Source: CAXXIC01 sp049315325 (lineage in GTDB: Bacteria; Bacteroidota; Bacteroidia; Bacteroidales; UBA7332). From it: a DNA stretch of 64,000 nucleotides. A model generated the notes under the pieces. The model was not told the DNA's origin, made no database searches, and worked only from the letters and a program-made list of their open reading frames with translations. The stretch covers positions 62,001-126,000 of the forward strand of contig JBMOKJ010000007.1 in NCBI GenBank assembly GCA_049315325.1. The letters run 5' to 3'. Every line of letters starts with the position of its first letter. Position 1 is the first letter of the stretch. The position numbers and the translations under genes are program-made. Positions 38,847-47,188 of the stretch are shown piece after piece.

Positions 38847-41570
38847 CTACTCTTTGATTGCCGCTTGCGCTGCTGCCAAACGTGCGATAGGCACACGGAA
38901 TGGAGAACAAGAGACATAGTTCAAACCAACGCGGTGACAGAACTCTACAGAAGAAGGCTCACCACCGTGCTCTCCGCAGATACCTACTTTGAGATCAGGA
39001 CGTACCGAGCGACCTTTTTGAGTAGCGATTTCCACCAATTGTCCAACACCGTTTTGGTCTAAGACTTGGAATGGATCCACTTTCAAAATTTTCTTATCCA
39101 AGTAAGTTGGCAAGAAAGAAGCAATATCGTCGCGTGAGTAACCGAAGGTCATCTGAGTCAAGTCGTTCGTACCGAATGAGAAGAATTCAGCTTTTTCAGC
39201 AATACGGTCAGCAGTCAATGCAGCACGTGGAATTTCGATCATCGTACCAACTTTGTATTCGATGCTGTCTCCAGCTTCTGCAAACAACTTCGCAGCTGTA
39301 TCTCTAATAATCACATCTTGTTCGTTAAACTCGTATTTGATACCTACTAATGGCACCATAATTTCAGGAATTGCAACGATGCCTCTTTTCTTCAATGCCA
39401 ATGCAGCACCAAGAATAGCACGTGTTTGCATTTCAGTGATTTCAGGATAGGTGTTACCCAAACGGCAACCACGGTGACCTAACATTGGATTTTGTTCGTG
39501 AAGTGAATCAACACGTTGTTTGATAACTTTCAACGAAACGCCCATTGCTTCTGCCATTTCACGTTGACCTTTTTCATCGTGAGGCACAAATTCGTGCAAA
39601 GGTGGATCGAGCAAACGAACTGTAACTGGACATCCGGCCATTGCTTCGAATATTCCTTCGAAATCCTCTTGTTGGTAAGGTAAAATTTTCGCCAATGCGA
39701 TGCGACGACCTTCGGCTGTATCTGAAAGAATCATTTCGCGCATTGCTTTGATTTTTTCTCCTTCGAAAAACATGTGCTCGGTACGGCAAAGACCAATGCC
39801 CACAGCACCAAACTTACGAGCCACTTGTGCATCGTGTGGTGTGTCTGCATTTGTACGCACTTGCATACGTGTATATTTGTCGGCCAGTTTCATGATTTCA
39901 GCGAAATCATCATCTAACTCTGCTTCAGAAGTACCAACTTGACCTAAGAAGATATCGCCAGTAGAACCATTCAACGAAATGTAGTCGCCTTCTTTCAAGG
40001 TCATACCATCTACTTCCATTAATTTAGCAGCGTAATCAATTTTCAAAGCACCAGCACCAGATACACAGCATTTACCCATACCACGTGCCACAACAGCAGC
40101 GTGAGAAGTCATACCACCACGAGCAGTAAGGATACCTTGTGCAGCAGCCATACCTGCTAAATCTTCAGGTGAAGTTTCAACACGTACCATAATAACGCGT
40201 TCGCCATGTTCAGCCCACTCTGCAGCATCGTCTGCATTGAATACAATACGACCAGATGCAGCACCTGGAGAAGCAGCAAGACCTTTTGCAATCAATTTAG
40301 CTTCTTTGATGGCTTTTTTATCAAATACAGGGTGAAGCAACTCGTCCAATTTATTTGGCTCGATGCGAAGAATAGCTTTTTTCTCGTCGATCATACCTTG
40401 GTGGTACATATCCATCGCGATTTTCACCATTGCCGAACCGGTACGTTTACCATTACGTGTTTGCAAGAACCACAATTTACCTTCTTGAACGGTAAACTCC
40501 ATATCCTGCATATCTTTGTAGTGGTTTTCGAGTTTAGTTTGGATAGCATCCAATTCGAGGTAGATTTCTGGCATAGCCTCTTCCATTGATGGATAGTTAG
40601 CCAAACGATCGTCTTCGGTAACACCAGCCAACACAGCCCAACGTTGTGAACCTACTTTTGTGATTTGTTGTGGTGTGCGAATACCCGCTACCACATCTTC
40701 CCCTTGTGCATTGATAAGGTATTCTCCTACGAATTGATCTTCACCTGTCGCAGCATCGCGGCTGAAGCAAACACCAGTAGCAGAAGTCTCGCCCATGTTA
40801 CCAAACACCATGGCTTGTACGTTTACAGCAGTACCCCACTCAGCAGGAATTCCTTCCATTTTGCGGTAAAGAATTGCGCGGTCGTTCATCCAAGAGTCAA
40901 ATACAGAGCAGATTGCTCCCCAAAGTTGCTCGTAAGCCGATTCAGGGAAATTGTGACCTGTTTGTTTCAATACAGCAGCTTTGAAACGTGCCACAAGCAC
41001 CTTCAAATCTTCTACAGAAAGTTCGTTATCGAGGTGAACACCTTTTTCTTCTTTCAAATGTTCGATGATCTCTTCGAATGGGTCGATATCGTTTTTGTTT
41101 ACAGGTTTCATACCCAATACCACGTCGCCATACATTTGCACAAAGCGACGGTAAGAGTCCCAAGCGAAACGAGCATTACCGGTTTTGCGTGTGATACCTT
41201 CTACTACTTTGTCATTCAGACCTAGGTTGAGGATAGTATCCATCATACCTGGCATAGATGCGCGTGCACCTGAGCGAACCGAAACCAACATCGGATTTTC
41301 GATATCGCCAAACTTTGAATTCATCAACGACTCCAACAGAGCAATTGATTTTTCAACTTCTGGTATTAGTAGAGCAACAACATTATCCTTGCCCAATTCA
41401 TAATACTCAGTACAAACGTCTGTGGTGATTGTAAAGCCTGGAGGAACTGGAACGCCTATTAAGTTCATTTCAGCAAGGTTAGCACCTTTACCACCAAGCA
41501 AGTTTTTCATTTCCGCTTTTCCTTCGGCTTGACCGTTTCCAAACGTGTAAACTCTTTTCTTGTTTTCCAT
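38847..41570 (-). CDS. ppdK: Pyruvate, phosphate dikinase
   Basis: PPDK interconverts pyruvate + ATP + Pi and PEP + AMP + PPi, and often works in a PPi-based glycolysis of anaerobes. The 907-residue length is standard. Order: N-terminal ATP-grasp (LLGGKGANLAEMNLIGVPVP), central phosphohistidine domain with GILTARGGMTSHAAVVARGM (catalytic His), and C-terminal PEP-binding TIM barrel (GIGLCRTEHMFF, LDPPLHEFVPH, FSFGTNDLTQMTFGYSRDD, CGEHGGEPSSVEFC). It is transcribed alone from its own promoter and ends at a strong hairpin convergent with the thr operon. Confidence 0.97.
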   Translation of the reverse strand: MENKKRVYTFGNGQAEGKAEMKNLLGGKGANLAEMNLIGVPVPPGFTITTDVCTEYYELGKDNVVALLIPEVEKSIALLESLMNSKFGDIENPMLVSVRSGARASMPGMMDTILNLGLNDKVVEGITRKTGNARFAWDSYRRFVQMYGDVVLGMKPVNKNDIDPFEEIIEHLKEEKGVHLDNELSVEDLKVLVARFKAAVLKQTGHNFPESAYEQLWGAICSVFDSWMNDRAILYRKMEGIPAEWGTAVNVQAMVFGNMGETSATGVCFSRDAATGEDQFVGEYLINAQGEDVVAGIRTPQQITKVGSQRWAVLAGVTEDDRLANYPSMEEAMPEIYLELDAIQTKLENHYKDMQDMEFTVQEGKLWFLQTRNGKRTGSAMVKIAMDMYHQGMIDEKKAILRIEPNKLDELLHPVFDKKAIKEAKLIAKGLAASPGAASGRIVFNADDAAEWAEHGERVIMVRVETSPEDLAGMAAAQGILTARGGMTSHAAVVARGMGKCCVSGAGALKIDYAAKLMEVDGMTLKEGDYISLNGSTGDIFLGQVGTSEAELDDDFAEIMKLADKYTRMQVRTNADTPHDAQVARKFGAVGIGLCRTEHMFFEGEKIKAMREMILSDTAEGRRIALAKILPYQQEDFEGIFEAMAGCPVTVRLLDPPLHEFVPHDEKGQREMAEAMGVSLKVIKQRVDSLHEQNPMLGHRGCRLGNTYPEITEMQTRAILGAALALKKRGIVAIPEIMVPLVGIKYEFNEQDVIIRDTAAKLFAEAGDSIEYKVGTMIEIPRAALTADRIAEKAEFFSFGTNDLTQMTFGYSRDDIASFLPTYLDKKILKVDPFQVLDQNGVGQLVEIATQKGRSVRPDLKVGICGEHGGEPSSVEFCHRVGLNYVSCSPFRVPIARLAAAQAAIKE

Positions 41571-41619
41571 AATTTAGATGATGTGATTTTTAAAATAAGA
41601 AGTAAATTCTTTATGTGCG

Positions 41620-41652
41620 CAAATTTAATTTTTTATTCTTGAATAAAAGCAA
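41620..41652 (-). promoter_or_regulatory. Candidate promoter of ppdK
   Basis: On the minus strand TTG (41652-41650) and TAAATTTG (41627-41620) are separated by 22 bases, slightly longer than the usual 19-21. The -7 box lies 50 bases before the ppdK ATG. Confidence 0.5.
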
Positions 41653-41777
41653 CTCAACGCCATTTTTTAATAGAAATATCTCTTTTGTTTTTGCTGTGGA
41701 CAAACAATATTTTTAATTCTTCAAACACAAACTAAGTTTGAGCCTTTAGTCCTTTTAAATGAATGAGAGATTTTGTG

Positions 41778-41785
41778 TATATTTG
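41778..41785 (+). promoter_or_regulatory. Candidate -7 box of lepA
   Basis: TATATTTG followed by CATAC is a full TAnnTTTG match, 32 bases before the lepA ATG. It implies transcription from here and argues against the longer reading frame starting at 41773. No TTG is correctly spaced. Confidence 0.55.
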
Positions 41786-41817
41786 CATACTTTTTCAAAA
41801 AAGAACCACGATTTTCA

Positions 41818-43605
41818 ATGAATAATATACGCAATTTCTGTATTATAGCACACATCGACCACGGTAAAAGCACCTTGGCCGATCGTCTTTTAGAATATAC
41901 CAAAACGGTTGAAGGCAAAGAGATGCAGGCGCAAGTGCTCGACAACATGGATCTGGAACGCGAACGCGGAATCACAATCAAAAGCCACGCCATTCAGATG
42001 GAATATGTGTTTGAAGAAGAGAAATACATTCTCAACTTGATTGACACTCCTGGGCACGTCGATTTTTCGTACGAAGTTTCGCGATCGATAGCCGCTTGTG
42101 AAGGCGCTTTGCTGATTGTGGATGCTGCTCAAGGTATTCAAGCACAAACTATCTCTAACCTCTATATGGCGATTGAGCACGATTTGGAAATTATTCCGAT
42201 TGTGAACAAAGTCGATCTCGACAGCGCCATGCCCGACGAGGTAGAAGATCAAATAATCGAACTTCTTGGTTGCGACCGCTCGGATATTATTCGCGCAAGT
42301 GGAAAGACAGGTATCGGTATTTTCGACATCCTCGAAGCCATCGTCAAGCGCGTGCCGAAACCGAAAGGCGACCCGAACGCTCCGCTGCAATGTTTGGTGT
42401 TTGACTCGGTGTTCAACTCTTTCCGCGGTATTATTGCCTATTTCAAAATCACAAACGGAACCATTCGCAAAGGTGAAAAGGTGAAGTTTTTTGCAACTGG
42501 CAAAGAGTACGATGCCGACGAAATCGGTGTACTGAAACTGACTATGCACCCACGCAATGAGCTCTCTACGGGTGATGTGGGTTACATTATATCGGGCATC
42601 AAAACCTCGAAAGAGGTGAAGGTGGGCGATACGATTACATCGGTAGCCAATCCGTGTACAGAGCGTATCGATGGATTCGAAGAGGTGAAGCCGATGGTGT
42701 TTGCTGGGATTTACCCCATCGAATCGGAAGACTACGAAAATCTACGCTCGTCGCTCGAGAAACTGCAACTAAACGATGCTTCGCTGACGTTTCAACCCGA
42801 ATCGTCGTTGGCGCTCGGGTTTGGTTTCCGCTGCGGATTCCTCGGACTGCTGCACATGGAGATTATTCAAGAGCGACTCGATCGTGAGTTCGATATGGAT
42901 GTGATTACCACAGTGCCCAACGTATCGTACCGTATTACAGATAAAAAAGGTGAAACAATTGAGGTTCACAACCCATCGGGACTCCCCGACCCTACACTAG
43001 TCGAAACCATCGAAGAGCCCTACATTCGGGCTTCGGTGATTACAACTACACAATTCATCGGTGGCATAATGTCGCTTTGCCTAGGCAAACGTGGCGAATT
43101 GATTAAGCAAGAATACATTTCGGGCGACCGAATGGAGCTGATCTACGATATTCCACTGGGTGAGATTGTGATAGACTTCTACGATAAGCTAAAGAGTATT
43201 TCGAAAGGCTATGCTTCGTTCGACTACCACATACACGACTTTCGCCCATCGCGGTTGGTGAAGCTCGACATCCTGCTCAATGGCGAACCGGTGGATGCAC
43301 TCTCTACCTTGACTCACGTCGACAACGCCTATAGCTTTGGCAAACGGATGTGTGAGAAACTGAAGGAGTTGATACCACGACAACAGTTCGACATTGCGAT
43401 ACAGGCTGCTATTGGTGCCAAAATCATTTCGCGCGAAACCATTAAAGCCGTCCGCAAAGATGTGACCGCCAAATGTTATGGTGGTGATATTTCGCGAAAA
43501 CGTAAGCTGCTCGAAAAGCAAAAGAAAGGAAAGAAAAAGATGAAACAAATCGGTTCGGTAGAGGTGCCACAAAAAGCGTTCCTCGCGGTACTGAAACTGG
43601 ATTAA
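41818..43605 (+). CDS. lepA: Elongation factor 4 (LepA), back-translocating GTPase
   Basis: A 595-residue ribosomal GTPase. I start it at ATG 41818 (MNNIRNFCIIAHIDHGKST), since the longer frame from 41773 overlaps the promoter. The G motifs are AHIDHGKSTLADR, DTPGHVDF and NKVDLDSA; switch I contains RERGITIKS. EF-G-like domains II, III and V follow, and the C-terminal domain unique to LepA ends in AKCYGGDISRKRKLLEKQKK. It acts on stalled or mispositioned ribosomes at the membrane or in the cytosol. Length and domain order are normal. Confidence 0.97.
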   Translation: MNNIRNFCIIAHIDHGKSTLADRLLEYTKTVEGKEMQAQVLDNMDLERERGITIKSHAIQMEYVFEEEKYILNLIDTPGHVDFSYEVSRSIAACEGALLIVDAAQGIQAQTISNLYMAIEHDLEIIPIVNKVDLDSAMPDEVEDQIIELLGCDRSDIIRASGKTGIGIFDILEAIVKRVPKPKGDPNAPLQCLVFDSVFNSFRGIIAYFKITNGTIRKGEKVKFFATGKEYDADEIGVLKLTMHPRNELSTGDVGYIISGIKTSKEVKVGDTITSVANPCTERIDGFEEVKPMVFAGIYPIESEDYENLRSSLEKLQLNDASLTFQPESSLALGFGFRCGFLGLLHMEIIQERLDREFDMDVITTVPNVSYRITDKKGETIEVHNPSGLPDPTLVETIEEPYIRASVITTTQFIGGIMSLCLGKRGELIKQEYISGDRMELIYDIPLGEIVIDFYDKLKSISKGYASFDYHIHDFRPSRLVKLDILLNGEPVDALSTLTHVDNAYSFGKRMCEKLKELIPRQQFDIAIQAAIGAKIISRETIKAVRKDVTAKCYGGDISRKRKLLEKQKKGKKKMKQIGSVEVPQKAFLAVLKLD

Positions 43606-43625
43606 CGAACGAAATAATTTTAGGC

Positions 43626-43662
43626 AAAAAGCACATCTCCAATTTGGGGGATGTGCTTTTTT
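43626..43662. terminator. Bidirectional terminator between lepA and the flavin reductase
   Basis: AAAAAGCACATC (43626-43637) pairs with GATGTGCTTTTT (43650-43661), a perfect 12-bp stem with A-run and T-run on either side, serving both convergent genes. Confidence 0.88.
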
Positions 43663-43677
43663 ATGGCGTTACTTCCG

Positions 43678-44250
43678 TTATTTCTTCTTTTTCTTCTGAA
43701 CCGACCATCCAAATTTTCCGATCTGTTTTCCTAATTCGTAATAATGTCCATGAGAATAGGCAATCAGATTCGCATCGTAGAGTTTAAACTGACCCGTTTC
43801 GCTGTCGAGGTACTTATCGTCGGCCTGCACATTCACCACATCGGCGATAAACATATCGTGTGTGCCCAACGACATCACTTCGCGCACACGGCACTCGATG
43901 CAAACCGGCGATTCATCAATAATTGGCGCATTCACTACTTTCGCTTTGCTGGGTGTCAGTTTCATCTCTTCAAACTTATTGAAAACTTTACCAGACTTCA
44001 CTCCCACCCAGTCTGTGACAAAGGCCATATCTTTGGTGGTAAGATTGATGACGAACTCTCGGTTCTTCATCAGAATAGGATGCGAATGACGACCAGGTCG
44101 AACGGAAATATAGCACATTGGCGGGTCGGTGCAAATTGTCCCTACCCAACTAACTGTAATGAGGTTGTACTCTTCGGGCGTTGAGCCACAGCTCACAATC
44201 ACGGCAGGCACAGGATAAACCATCGTACCGGGTTTGAAATCGACCTTCAT
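43678..44250 (-). CDS. Flavin reductase family protein
   Basis: A 190-residue FMN-binding split-barrel protein of the flavin reductase-like family. It shows VVSCGSTPEEYNLITVSWVG, CYISVRPGRHSHPILMKN, FVINLTTKDMAFVTDWVGVKSG, and CIECRVREVMSLGTHDMFIADV. The family uses NAD(P)H to reduce free flavin, or FMN-bound substrates. The tail is lysine-rich (QKKKKK). It is one base downstream of pyrI on the same strand, so it is probably co-transcribed with the pyrimidine genes, although no direct metabolic link is known. Confidence 0.85.
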   Translation of the reverse strand: MKVDFKPGTMVYPVPAVIVSCGSTPEEYNLITVSWVGTICTDPPMCYISVRPGRHSHPILMKNREFVINLTTKDMAFVTDWVGVKSGKVFNKFEEMKLTPSKAKVVNAPIIDESPVCIECRVREVMSLGTHDMFIADVVNVQADDKYLDSETGQFKLYDANLIAYSHGHYYELGKQIGKFGWSVQKKKKK

Positions 44251-44251
44251 A

Positions 44252-44704
44252 TTAGAGCAATTTTAAGTCGGCTTTTTCAATCACGCGGCGGCAATAGCGA
44301 CATTTGAATTTAGAATCCTCGCTACTTAGCACTTTGAAACGAGTTGTCATCGGTTCGTTGTTTGTGATACATTTTGGATTCGGACAACGTGCAATGTCAA
44401 TCAACTCATCAGGTAGTTCGATGTGGATTTTCTCGCACACTTCGTAATTGCGAATCACATTGAGCTTCACATTCGGAGCGATAAGAGCAATACGATTGAT
44501 TTGATCTCTTTCGTAGTAACGGTCGGCAATTTTAATGATTCCTTTTTTGCCACATTTGCTGCTAGCGAGATTGAATCCAATCGTAATACCAACCTTTTCT
44601 TTATGCAATCCTAAAATCGACACCACCTCAAACAAATGCTCAGGCGGAATGTGGTCAATCACCGTTCCGTTTTGAAGGGCTGTCACCCAAAGTTCTTTTT
44701 TCAT
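44252..44704 (-). CDS. pyrI: Aspartate carbamoyltransferase regulatory subunit
   Basis: PyrI binds CTP/ATP and confers allostery on PyrB. The 150-residue protein starts at ATG 44704 (MKKELWVTALQNGTVIDHIP); the longer frame runs into intergenic repeat sequence. The N-terminal nucleotide-binding domain is followed by a zinc domain with four cysteines (CPNPKC then CRYC) that contacts the catalytic subunit. It follows pyrB by 114 bases, a gap that contains a palindromic repeat. Confidence 0.95.
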   Translation of the reverse strand: MKKELWVTALQNGTVIDHIPPEHLFEVVSILGLHKEKVGITIGFNLASSKCGKKGIIKIADRYYERDQINRIALIAPNVKLNVIRNYEVCEKIHIELPDELIDIARCPNPKCITNNEPMTTRFKVLSSEDSKFKCRYCRRVIEKADLKLL

Positions 44705-44789
44705 ATTTTTTAAAGTCAAAAAGTCGTAAGTCAAAAGTCGTAAGTCCATCCGTAAAGGGAATACCTGCTACGTCATAAAAATCATTTTT

Positions 44790-44820
44790 AAGCCCCTCCT
44801 TCGTAGGGGTTGGGGAGGTC
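44790..44820. repeat. CCTCC/GGAGG palindromic repeat directly after pyrB
   Basis: TAAGCCCCTCCTTCG followed by TAGGGGTTGGGGAGGTC forms a GC-rich hairpin that touches the pyrB stop codon. A near-identical copy follows hemE at 50183-50213. It could protect or terminate the upstream mRNA. Confidence 0.7.
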
Positions 44821-45727
44821 AAATCCCCAACACATCACAAATGATGGCTTGTCGGGCAAACACACCGTTACGTGCCTGTTCGAAATAGTAGGCTTTGGGG
44901 TTGTCATCCACGTCGGTCGAAATCTCATTCACCCGTGGTAGCGGATGCAGCACACGCAGCGTTTCTTTGCTATTATCGAGCATTGCATTGTTGAGAATAT
45001 AGACATTTTTCACCTTCTCGTACTCCATGATGTCTGTGAATCGTTCCCGTTGAACGCGTGTCATGTAGAGAATATCTGTTTTATTGATTACTTCTTGCGA
45101 AAAATCTTCATGTTCGAAATATGCGATATTCCTCTTCTTGCAGAAATTTATGTACTCCTCAGGCATCGCAAGCAATTTTGGAGCAATAAAGTGAAACGTC
45201 GGGTTGAAATGCGCTAGAGCAATCAGCAGCGAATGCACAGTGCGTCCAAATTTCAGATCGCCCACCATCGTCACAGTCAAGTTCTCAAGTGTTCCTTGTG
45301 TTTTGTAAATTGAATAGAGGTCGAGCATCGTCTGCGAAGGGTGTTGATTGGCACCGTCGCCAGCATTCACGATAGGCACATCAGAGATTTCGGATGCGTA
45401 GCGAGCAGCTCCTTCCAAATGGTGGCGCATGATAATCAAGTCGGCGTAGTTGCTCACCATTTTGATGGTGTCTTTCAGTGTCTCACCTTTCGAAGAGCTC
45501 GTGGTAGAGGCATCCGAGAAGCCAATGATTCGTCCGCCCAACCGATTCACCGCAGTTTCGAAACTAAGTCTGGTGCGTGTCGATGGTTCGAAAAAGAGTG
45601 TTGCCACCACTTTGCCTTCTAGCAAACGCTGGTTGGGATTTTTCTCAAACTCTTCTGCTTCACGCAACACGCGCAGAATGTCTTCTTTGGTGTAGTCTTT
45701 GATCGAAACAAGGTGCTTTGTGCTCAT
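44819..45727 (-). CDS. pyrB: Aspartate carbamoyltransferase catalytic subunit
   Basis: Catalyses carbamoyl phosphate + aspartate to carbamoyl aspartate, the committed pyrimidine step. The 302-residue protein has the carbamoyl-phosphate site FFEPSTRTRLSFE, the SSSKGETLKDT loop, the aspartate-site MRHHLEGAARY and NAGDGANQHPSQTMLDLY, and a late HPLPRVNEIS. With pyrI just downstream it forms the allosteric holoenzyme. A long leader containing a hairpin with a T-run precedes it, so transcriptional attenuation is possible. Confidence 0.97.
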   Translation of the reverse strand: MSTKHLVSIKDYTKEDILRVLREAEEFEKNPNQRLLEGKVVATLFFEPSTRTRLSFETAVNRLGGRIIGFSDASTTSSSKGETLKDTIKMVSNYADLIIMRHHLEGAARYASEISDVPIVNAGDGANQHPSQTMLDLYSIYKTQGTLENLTVTMVGDLKFGRTVHSLLIALAHFNPTFHFIAPKLLAMPEEYINFCKKRNIAYFEHEDFSQEVINKTDILYMTRVQRERFTDIMEYEKVKNVYILNNAMLDNSKETLRVLHPLPRVNEISTDVDDNPKAYYFEQARNGVFARQAIICDVLGI

Positions 45728-45758
45728 ATTCTTTGGGTTATGTTTTTCAAATTATTTC

Positions 45759-45831
45759 TCCCGCTAATCTCGCTGATTACGCAGATTTTTTTGAATTGTG
45801 TTTTATCTGCGATATCCGTGTAATCTGCGGG
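45759..45831. repeat. Inverted repeat of the ATCTGCGGGA type in the pyrB leader
   Basis: CCCGCTAATCTCGCTGATTA and CGCAGATT are mirrored by ATCTGCGATATCCGTGTAAT and CTGCGGGA across an AT spacer. The same repeat family appears as CCCGCAGATCTCGCGGATTA at 53066. Confidence 0.6.
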
Positions 45832-45850
45832 ACACCAGAATTTATAAGAC

Positions 45851-45885
45851 AAAAAAAAACCAACCGAAACAAGTTTCGACTGATT
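45851..45885 (-). promoter_or_regulatory. Possible attenuator hairpin in the pyrB leader
   Basis: On the minus strand a hairpin around CGAAACTTGTTTCG (45858-45885, three mismatches in a 13-bp stem) runs into nine T residues (45859-45851). It lies between a -7 box at 45937-45944 and the pyrB ATG. It could be an attenuator or simply the terminator of the gene ending at 46009. Confidence 0.45.
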
Positions 45886-45936
45886 TCTCAAATGATGCTA
45901 TGACGTTTGTCTTTCCATTATTTGTATTTTGTATGA

Positions 45937-45944
45937 CAAAGGTA
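45937..45944 (-). promoter_or_regulatory. Candidate -7 box for pyrBI
   Basis: TACCTTTG on the minus strand, about 210 bases before the pyrB start. No TTG lies at 19-21 bases upstream. The long leader it creates contains the hairpin with T-run described separately. Confidence 0.5.
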
Positions 45945-46008
45945 CGAAAAATAAATATTCTTTAAAGAGTTTGGACAAAAATCTATTTTCGAATCGCCTA
46001 TCTCCACA

Positions 46009-47169
46009 TCAATTTATTGGAACTCCCATCCAAGTGTATTTATAGAACAATGCCTTTCTGAAAAGTTTATTCGTTCCAAAATATTTTGTCAAGAATGTTT
46101 TTTGCTCATTTAAATTAAGCATAGATTCTTTTATAATTTTATTCAAATTAGGGAGAGAGGTCTGCAAGTTTGAACAAGGATTCTTAATTTCATTCACTTT
46201 TTGCTGCGCTGTCACAAATGATTTTTCACAATTAGTAATCATTTCTTTAATCTCTTCATCGCTTTTCTTTGGTGTGAATTGTCTATTTCTGAAATTGATA
46301 AATTCATTTAATTGATTAACTCCATTATCACAGATTGCAACAATCTTATTATAATCCTGTATCTGAATATACTCAATTTCTCTTTTTATATGTTGCAATT
46401 GATCAAAGACTAAGGAATTTTTCACTCCATTAGCATCAACTCTGCGGGCTGACGATACTAATTTATCAACTTCTGATTGACGGAAGTATTGAGTAATAGA
46501 ATCTTGATAATTAAAAAATCTATTTTTGGCATTGACATTGAATTTCCCTTCATAGAATTCTTGATTAGTAATAGGATAAGATTGCAATTGCCACATCGGA
46601 TCAAATGGAATGTGAGATTTAATCAACTGGCTCGGTTTAGTCTTGTAATAGTAGTTGTTTGTTTGTCTAACGAATTTTGAATTCATAACATAGCCAGATC
46701 CCCAAGTAGGGTCAAACAACATCCAGTTAGAATCAATATAGCCTGCACACCAAGCGTGAGGAATATAATCTACAAATCCATTTTGTTTTGTATAGCCAGA
46801 TATTACGTAACTTGTTATGCCACACTTCTGCAAAATATCGCAATAAAGTTCTGCAAAATCGATACATACCCCTCTCCTTTTTTTGAGAACCTTTTCAACT
46901 GTCTCCGAGCTATTTTGATAGTAGTTGATGGCAAACATATTCGCCACATCGTACTGTATATTTTTTACAATCCAGATAAATGCTGCGCGTGATTTGTCAC
47001 TCTCTTTTTGGAATTTTGAATTAAAATATCTCGCTAATGAAGAACTAGAATGAGTCATTGAATCAGGGACTTGCAGTGCCACTTTATCAAGCGTAGAATA
47101 ATCCGCTACATTCTGAGCCGATAACTTCAAGATGAAAAAAGTGAAAATTATGATAATTGAAATTCTCAT
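46009..47169 (-). CDS. Secreted transglutaminase-like protein
   Basis: A 386-residue protein with a signal peptide (residues 1-18, ending KLSAQ) and a transglutaminase-like core. It shows KSRAAFIWIVKNIQYD, RRGVCIDFAELYCDIL (Cys nucleophile near residue 101), YIPHAWCAGYIDSNWMLFD (His) and PTWGSGYV (Asp), so the catalytic triad is intact. The second half is helical with no recognised domain. Likely roles are periplasmic peptidase or cross-linking activity. It lies 19 bases after hemG and is the last gene of the minus-strand heme run, probably by read-through rather than shared pathway. Confidence 0.82.
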   Translation of the reverse strand: MRISIIIIFTFFILKLSAQNVADYSTLDKVALQVPDSMTHSSSSLARYFNSKFQKESDKSRAAFIWIVKNIQYDVANMFAINYYQNSSETVEKVLKKRRGVCIDFAELYCDILQKCGITSYVISGYTKQNGFVDYIPHAWCAGYIDSNWMLFDPTWGSGYVMNSKFVRQTNNYYYKTKPSQLIKSHIPFDPMWQLQSYPITNQEFYEGKFNVNAKNRFFNYQDSITQYFRQSEVDKLVSSARRVDANGVKNSLVFDQLQHIKREIEYIQIQDYNKIVAICDNGVNQLNEFINFRNRQFTPKKSDEEIKEMITNCEKSFVTAQQKVNEIKNPCSNLQTSLPNLNKIIKESMLNLNEQKTFLTKYFGTNKLFRKALFYKYTWMGVPIN

Positions 47170-47188
47170 AAACCAATTATTCTATGCT

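Noticed and set aside
41890..42549. A 219-codon frame antisense to lepA
   Set aside because: Lies wholly inside a well-conserved gene; His/Phe/Asn-rich composition marks an antisense frame.
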